This document shows positions 59,920 to 64,000 of a stretch of 64,000 bases of DNA, piece by piece. The position numbers and the translations under genes are program-made. The DNA comes from Marinomonas lutimaris (GTDB lineage: Bacteria; Pseudomonadota; Gammaproteobacteria; Pseudomonadales; Marinomonadaceae): contig NZ_JAHLLW010000014.1 in assembly GCF_019426345.1 (NCBI RefSeq), positions 44,388 through 108,387 on the forward strand, written 5' to 3'. The notes below the pieces were generated by a model, which was given only the letters and a program-made list of their open reading frames with translations, was not told where the DNA came from and did no database searches. The stretch's first letter is position 1. Every line of letters begins with the position of its first letter.

Positions 59920-61608
59920 TTACTTACCAGTGATCATAGGTAAATTTAACCCCTGCTCTTTCGCGCAATCGATAGCAATATCATAACCTGCGTCCGCATG
60001 ACGCATCACACCAGTCGCTGGATCGTTATGAAGAACACGAGCAATACGCGCTGCCGCATCGTCACTACCGTCACACACAATTACCATGCCGGAATGCTGA
60101 GAGAAGCCCATACCTACGCCACCGCCGTGGTGTAAAGATACCCAAGTCGCACCAGATGCTGTGTTCAACAAGGCATTCAATAGAGGCCAATCTGATACGG
60201 CATCTGAGCCATCTTTCATGCCTTCCGTTTCGCGGTTCGGGCTAGATACAGAACCAGAGTCAAGATGGTCACGACCGATAACGATTGGCGCAGACAATTC
60301 ACCGCTACGCACCATTTCATTAAAAGCTAAGCCAAGTTTGGCACGTTGACCAAGACCGACCCAACAAATACGCGCTGGCAAACCTTGGAATTGAATACGC
60401 TCACGAGCCATGTCTAACCAACGGTGTAAATGCTCATCATCAGGAATCAACTCTTTTACTTTGGCATCGGTTTTATAAATATCTTCTGGATCACCAGACA
60501 AAGCCGCCCAACGGAAAGGCCCAATACCACGGCAGAACAACGGACGAATGTAAGCAGGTACGAAACCTGGGAAATCAAAGGCGTTTTCGACACCTTCTTC
60601 CATCGCCATTTGACGAATGTTGTTACCATAATCAAACGTTGGCACACCCATTTTTTGGAAATCCAACATGGCTTGTACATGTTTCGCCATGGATTTTTTC
60701 GCAGCAGTTACGATTTCTTTTGGCTGAGTTTGTGCTTTCTCGCGGTACTCTTCCCAGCTCATGCCTAGTGGCAAGTAGCCGTTTAATGGATCATGAGCCG
60801 ATGTTTGGTCTGTCACCATATCTGGGCGAATACCACGTTTTACCATTTCAGGTAGAATTTCTGCAGCGTTACCGCAAAGCGCGATAGATACCGCCTTGCC
60901 TTCCGCTGTATATTTTTTGATGCGAGCCATTGCATCGTCTAGATCAGTCGCTTGCTCATCCACATAGCGAGTACGTAGACGGAAATCTATACGGCTTTGC
61001 TGACATTCAATATTCAATGAACACGCGCCAGCCAAGGTTGCTGCTAGTGGCTGAGCACCACCCATGCCACCAAGACCCGCCGTTAATACCCAGCGACCAG
61101 CCAATTTACCATCGTAATGCTGACGACCTGCTTCAACAAAGGTTTCGTAAGTGCCTTGTACAATGCCTTGGCTACCGATGTAAATCCAAGAGCCCGCTGT
61201 CATTTGGCCGTACATCGCCAAGCCTTTCGCGTCTAGCTCGTTAAAATGTTCCCAGTTGGCCCAATGTGGCACTAGGTTTGAGTTAGCGATTAATACACGA
61301 GGTGCGTTGCTATGGGTTTTGAATACACCCACTGGCTTACCTGATTGCACCAACAAGGTTTCGTCTTCTTCTAGCTCTTTTAGGGATTCAACAATCTTGT
61401 CATAACATTCCCAATCACGCGCCGCACGACCAATACCACCGTAAACCACCAATTCTTCTGGGTTTTCCGCTACATCAGGATCCAGGTTGTTCATCAACAT
61501 ACGCATTGGCGCTTCAGTGAACCAAGATTTAGCTGTCAATGTTGTTCCAGTTGCTGCTTTTACGACACCTGCGCGGTAACGTTTTTGAGCGAGTGTTTGC
61601 TTAGTCAT
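59920..61608 (-). CDS. hutU: Urocanate hydratase
   Basis: Second enzyme: urocanate to imidazolone propionate, with tightly bound NAD+. 562 residues, normal length. NAD-binding [15 protein letters not shown], and active-site blocks including QGLPARICW and [18 protein letters not shown] 61608 (MTKQTLAQ) has AGGTG just upstream; ATG 61623 lies before this site. First gene of hutUHIG; 155-bp spacer to hutH holds no gene or clear terminator. Confidence 0.97.
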   Translation of the reverse strand: MTKQTLAQKRYRAGVVKAATGTTLTAKSWFTEAPMRMLMNNLDPDVAENPEELVVYGGIGRAARDWECYDKIVESLKELEEDETLLVQSGKPVGVFKTHSNAPRVLIANSNLVPHWANWEHFNELDAKGLAMYGQMTAGSWIYIGSQGIVQGTYETFVEAGRQHYDGKLAGRWVLTAGLGGMGGAQPLAATLAGACSLNIECQQSRIDFRLRTRYVDEQATDLDDAMARIKKYTAEGKAVSIALCGNAAEILPEMVKRGIRPDMVTDQTSAHDPLNGYLPLGMSWEEYREKAQTQPKEIVTAAKKSMAKHVQAMLDFQKMGVPTFDYGNNIRQMAMEEGVENAFDFPGFVPAYIRPLFCRGIGPFRWAALSGDPEDIYKTDAKVKELIPDDEHLHRWLDMARERIQFQGLPARICWVGLGQRAKLGLAFNEMVRSGELSAPIVIGRDHLDSGSVSSPNRETEGMKDGSDAVSDWPLLNALLNTASGATWVSLHHGGGVGMGFSQHSGMVIVCDGSDDAAARIARVLHNDPATGVMRHADAGYDIAIDCAKEQGLNLPMITGK

Positions 61609-61666
61609 TTTTTCACCTATCAAAGAATGTCTTTTGATTCTGATTAAAAGGAAGATTTAACGAACA

Positions 61667-61676
61667 TGTATATACA
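61667..61676. promoter_or_regulatory. HutC-type operator, hutU side
   Basis: TGTATATACA palindrome, 58 bp upstream of hutU. Identical to the core before hutF, and to the TTGTATATACAA-like sites bound by HutC in Pseudomonas and related bacteria. HutC itself is not in the window. Confidence 0.75.
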
Positions 61677-61851
61677 ATTCATCTAAAGATAAAATCTAAT
61701 TTTTCTAGATGCAAGCCATTTTTGAAAATAAATCCAACGAATTCAAATTAAAAAGGACAAGTGACACACACTAAAAAGCAAAAAAACCTTAACAATCAAG
61801 CACGACATAAGTGAATCACCGGATGAAAAAGAAACTCATAAAAAACACACT

Positions 61852-61861
61852 TGTATATACA
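61852..61861. promoter_or_regulatory. HutC-type operator, hutF side
   Basis: Second copy of TGTATATACA, 50 bp upstream of hutF, in the context CTTGTATATACATT. The paired sites imply joint, probably urocanate-relieved, repression of both hut units. Confidence 0.75.
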
Positions 61862-61911
61862 TTATATTTTCCATTACACTCAAAGCATCAATATTCATTA
61901 GGACAGGACTT

Positions 61912-63312
61912 GTGACTAGCCATAACCCCACTCATTGCGATAGCACTCAATACTATTTTGCGCAACGCGCTTTGCTCTCTTCTGGCTGGGCGAAAGATGT
62001 GCTTTTCTCTGTTAAAAATGGTCAATTTCACTCTTTTGCAGCAGACAGCGTGCCAACAACAGACTGCCATGTTTTATCTGGCCCCGTCTTACCAACACTT
62101 GCCAACGTGCATTCTCATGCCTTTCAGCGAGTAATGGCGGGAGCCGCAGAAGTCAGCTTAAATCCGAATGATAGTTTTTGGAGTTGGCGCGATTTGATGT
62201 ACAAGATCGTGCAAAAGCTTACGCCAGATGATGCTCATATCATTGCCAAACAGCTTTATATCGACATGCTAAAAGCCGGTTATACACAAGTCGGGGAATT
62301 CCACTATCTACACCACGATGTTGGCGGAAAGCATTATGGCCAGCTCGGAGAAATGTCGAATCAGATCATCGCTGCAGCAGACGAGTCTGGGCTAGGCTTA
62401 ACGTTGCTACCTGTGCTGTATTCTCACTCTGGTTTTGGAGGACAAGCACCGAACGCCGGACAAGCGCGCTTCATCAACAGCACAGATTCTTATTTGGCGT
62501 TACATCAAGCCTGCGATAAAGCGTTAGCAAATCATCCTCGCCATAAATTGGGGATCTGTTTTCACTCGCTGCGCGCTGTGACCAAACCACAAATTGAAAC
62601 TGTACTTTCTGCGTTAAAACAAGACGTTCCGATACACATTCATATCGCCGAGCAACAAAAAGAAGTGCAAGACAGCTTAGCTTTCAGCGGGCAACGTCCA
62701 GTGGAATGGCTACATAATGAAGTCGGCCTAAATGGTCGCTGGTGCTTGGTTCACGCCACTCATCTAACCGATACAGAACGCCAAGCCATCGCCAGCAACC
62801 AAGCGGTAGCAGGGCTTTGCCCGACGACAGAAGCAAATTTAGGCGATGGCATTTTCCCAGGCGTAGCATTCGAACAAGACGGAGGCCGTTGGGGTATTGG
62901 CTCAGACAGCCATGTGAGCTTGTCGATTGTCGAAGAATTACGAACTTACGAATACGGGCAGCGCCTACGCGACCAACAACGCAATCGTTTATATCGTGCC
63001 GACCAAACCAGTATTGGTGACAACCTTTATCAGCAAGCTTTGTTGGGTGGCAATCAAGCCTGCGATGTGTCATTAGGGTTAAGCCAAGGTAACCGAGCAG
63101 ACTTTATAGTACTCGACGAATCTCATCCTTTTATCGCCGCAAGTGAAGCAAAAGACCTACTCAATCGCTGGCTATTCGCCACTAATGAAAACCTTGTGAA
63201 AGACGTTTTTGTCGCTGGCAAACACACCATAAAAGACTTCCACCACCAGCATGAAGACAGTAGCCGTATGGCCTTTACTCAAGTCATTAAAAAGGCCATG
63301 TACCATGCCTAA
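61912..63312 (+). CDS. hutF: Formimidoylglutamate deiminase
   Basis: Fourth step: formimidoylglutamate to N-formylglutamate and ammonia. 466-residue amidohydrolase with NVHSHAFQR (HxH), LGICFHSLRAV, HIHIAEQQKEV (metal His), HATHL and WGIGSDSHVSL (metal Asp). GTG start at 61912; a weak AGGAC lies upstream. Divergent from hutU and followed with 8-bp overlap by hutD. Confidence 0.96.
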   Translation: MTSHNPTHCDSTQYYFAQRALLSSGWAKDVLFSVKNGQFHSFAADSVPTTDCHVLSGPVLPTLANVHSHAFQRVMAGAAEVSLNPNDSFWSWRDLMYKIVQKLTPDDAHIIAKQLYIDMLKAGYTQVGEFHYLHHDVGGKHYGQLGEMSNQIIAAADESGLGLTLLPVLYSHSGFGGQAPNAGQARFINSTDSYLALHQACDKALANHPRHKLGICFHSLRAVTKPQIETVLSALKQDVPIHIHIAEQQKEVQDSLAFSGQRPVEWLHNEVGLNGRWCLVHATHLTDTERQAIASNQAVAGLCPTTEANLGDGIFPGVAFEQDGGRWGIGSDSHVSLSIVEELRTYEYGQRLRDQQRNRLYRADQTSIGDNLYQQALLGGNQACDVSLGLSQGNRADFIVLDESHPFIAASEAKDLLNRWLFATNENLVKDVFVAGKHTIKDFHHQHEDSSRMAFTQVIKKAMYHA

Positions 63313-63904
63313 TGTCATTATTATCGAGCAATCACAATACTTGCGAATGCCATGGAAAAACGGCCTTGGCGAAACCCTAGAGATTCAACGTCATGAAGAT
63401 AAAATAGGCCTACGTTTTCGTATCAGCCAGGCATCGGTTGTGGAAAACGGCATGTTTTCCGATTTCAGCGGATTGCATCGCACCTTGGTGTTGTTATCTG
63501 GTGAAGGCATGACACTCGAACACACAGATAGTAGCAGCAAAAGCAGTCATATTTTAAACAAGCTACTAGACATAGCGCGCTTCTCAGGTGGTGATGAAAC
63601 TTATGCCACACTGAAAAGTGGCAAAATTGAAGACCTGAACATCATGGTGCGAGACACCGACACTCAAGCAAAAGTAGAAGCATACTCAGCACCTTGCTCG
63701 CTATTACTTTCAAATAACGATACCTCGATCTCAACTAGCGACACCTTGTTCAGTGGTTTTTATGCTGCTGAGGACACTGTGATGGATATAGAGAGCGCAA
63801 CTCCTTTGCTAATCAAAGCACACAGCATGGTAATTTTTTCAGAAGAAACCAATGCGACATTGGCTCAAGGAAACGGCATATTGATAAAAGTGACCGCGAT
63901 TTAA
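63305..63904 (+). CDS. hutD: HutD family protein
   Basis: 199-residue cupin-fold protein of the HutD/Ves family: LRMPWKNGLGETLEI, FRISQASVVENGMFSDFSGLHR and TLVLLSGEGM. Found in hut clusters; proposed to limit pathway flux (urocanate-related) rather than to catalyse a step. ATG 63305 overlaps the hutF stop by 8 bp; 63251 is an upstream ATG inside hutF and is less likely. Confidence 0.93.
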   Translation: MPNVIIIEQSQYLRMPWKNGLGETLEIQRHEDKIGLRFRISQASVVENGMFSDFSGLHRTLVLLSGEGMTLEHTDSSSKSSHILNKLLDIARFSGGDETYATLKSGKIEDLNIMVRDTDTQAKVEAYSAPCSLLLSNNDTSISTSDTLFSGFYAAEDTVMDIESATPLLIKAHSMVIFSEETNATLAQGNGILIKVTAI

Positions 63905-63969
63905 CGCTTCATTCGGACAAGCATACACTTTAAAAAAGTACTCCCTTGACCCTTTCAACCATGAAGTGA

Positions 63970-64000
63970 CCCCCAATAGTTGGACAACCAATATTGGGGG
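63970..64000. repeat. Inverted repeat at window end, IS3-like terminus
   Basis: CCCCCAATA at 63970-63978 and TATTGGGGG at 63992-64000 flank GTTGGACAACCAA. The TGACCCCC start and GTTGGACA motif look like ends of IS3-family elements, but no transposase is in view, so it may also be a plain terminator of hutD. Confidence 0.35.

Overview
The window looks like chromosome of a marine gammaproteobacterium, most likely Oceanospirillales and Marinomonas-like. This placement is inferred from protein character and gene content, not from a marker gene. No rRNA, tRNA, CRISPR array or complete insertion sequence was seen. Base composition is moderately AT-rich, with one clearly more AT-rich orphan gene at 4266-4976.

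Layout. 1-2.4 kb: divergent ilvY/ilvC. 2.4-5.4 kb: a damaged stretch with a ModF-like double-ATPase gene broken by a perfect 121-bp triplication, an AT-rich orphan membrane protein, and a relBE-type toxin-antitoxin locus whose toxin is frameshifted. 5.5-8.8 kb: a type-2 isoleucyl-tRNA synthetase behind a textbook-style attenuator, with a leader peptide carrying five consecutive Ile codons and three competing hairpins. 9-10.9 kb: class B acid phosphatase and a Stealth-type sugar phosphotransferase. 11-21.2 kb: a cyclic-di-GMP block with one GGDEF, two GGDEF-EAL and one EAL protein. It also holds a periplasmic solute-binding protein coupled to the GGDEF gene, a metallo-beta-lactamase-fold lipoprotein and two small conserved proteins. 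21.5-26.4 kb: SHOCT-domain protein, YghU-type GST, Fpr, exported MsrA and an outer-membrane barrel.

26.4-42.7 kb is the main accessory system, an aryl polyene (APE) pigment cluster. A phosphopantetheinyl transferase lies on the minus strand. A tightly overlapping plus-strand operon of 17 genes follows: chain-length-factor-like ketosynthase, two acyltransferases, two ACPs, AMP-ligase fused to a dehydratase, glycosyltransferase, thioesterase, LolA-like carrier, MMPL exporter, flavoprotein, lipoprotein, two ketosynthases, second dehydratase and ketoreductase. The enzymes would build a polyene on an activated aryl acid on ACPs, attach it to a lipid and export it to the outer membrane. The flavoprotein has halogenase-family motifs (WxWxIP), so a brominated or chlorinated APE is a testable idea.

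42.9-50 kb: nitroreductases, Prx5-type peroxiredoxin, D-amino-acid dehydrogenase-like flavoprotein, LysR regulators, a VOC protein, and a small heat-shock gene with a sigma-32-like promoter and a ROSE-like RNA thermometer. 49.6-53.9 kb: LacI regulator divergent from a sugar-binding protein, a TIM-barrel isomerase and a Gfo/Idh/MocA dehydrogenase, with no permease or ATPase nearby. 53.9-55.9 kb: isochorismatase-like hydrolase, DUF2442, DUF924 and an intact HigBA-like toxin-antitoxin pair. 56.1-63.9 kb: histidine utilisation, hutUHIG on the minus strand and hutFD on the plus strand, with matching palindromic operators before each unit. The window ends in an inverted repeat that resembles an IS3-type terminus.
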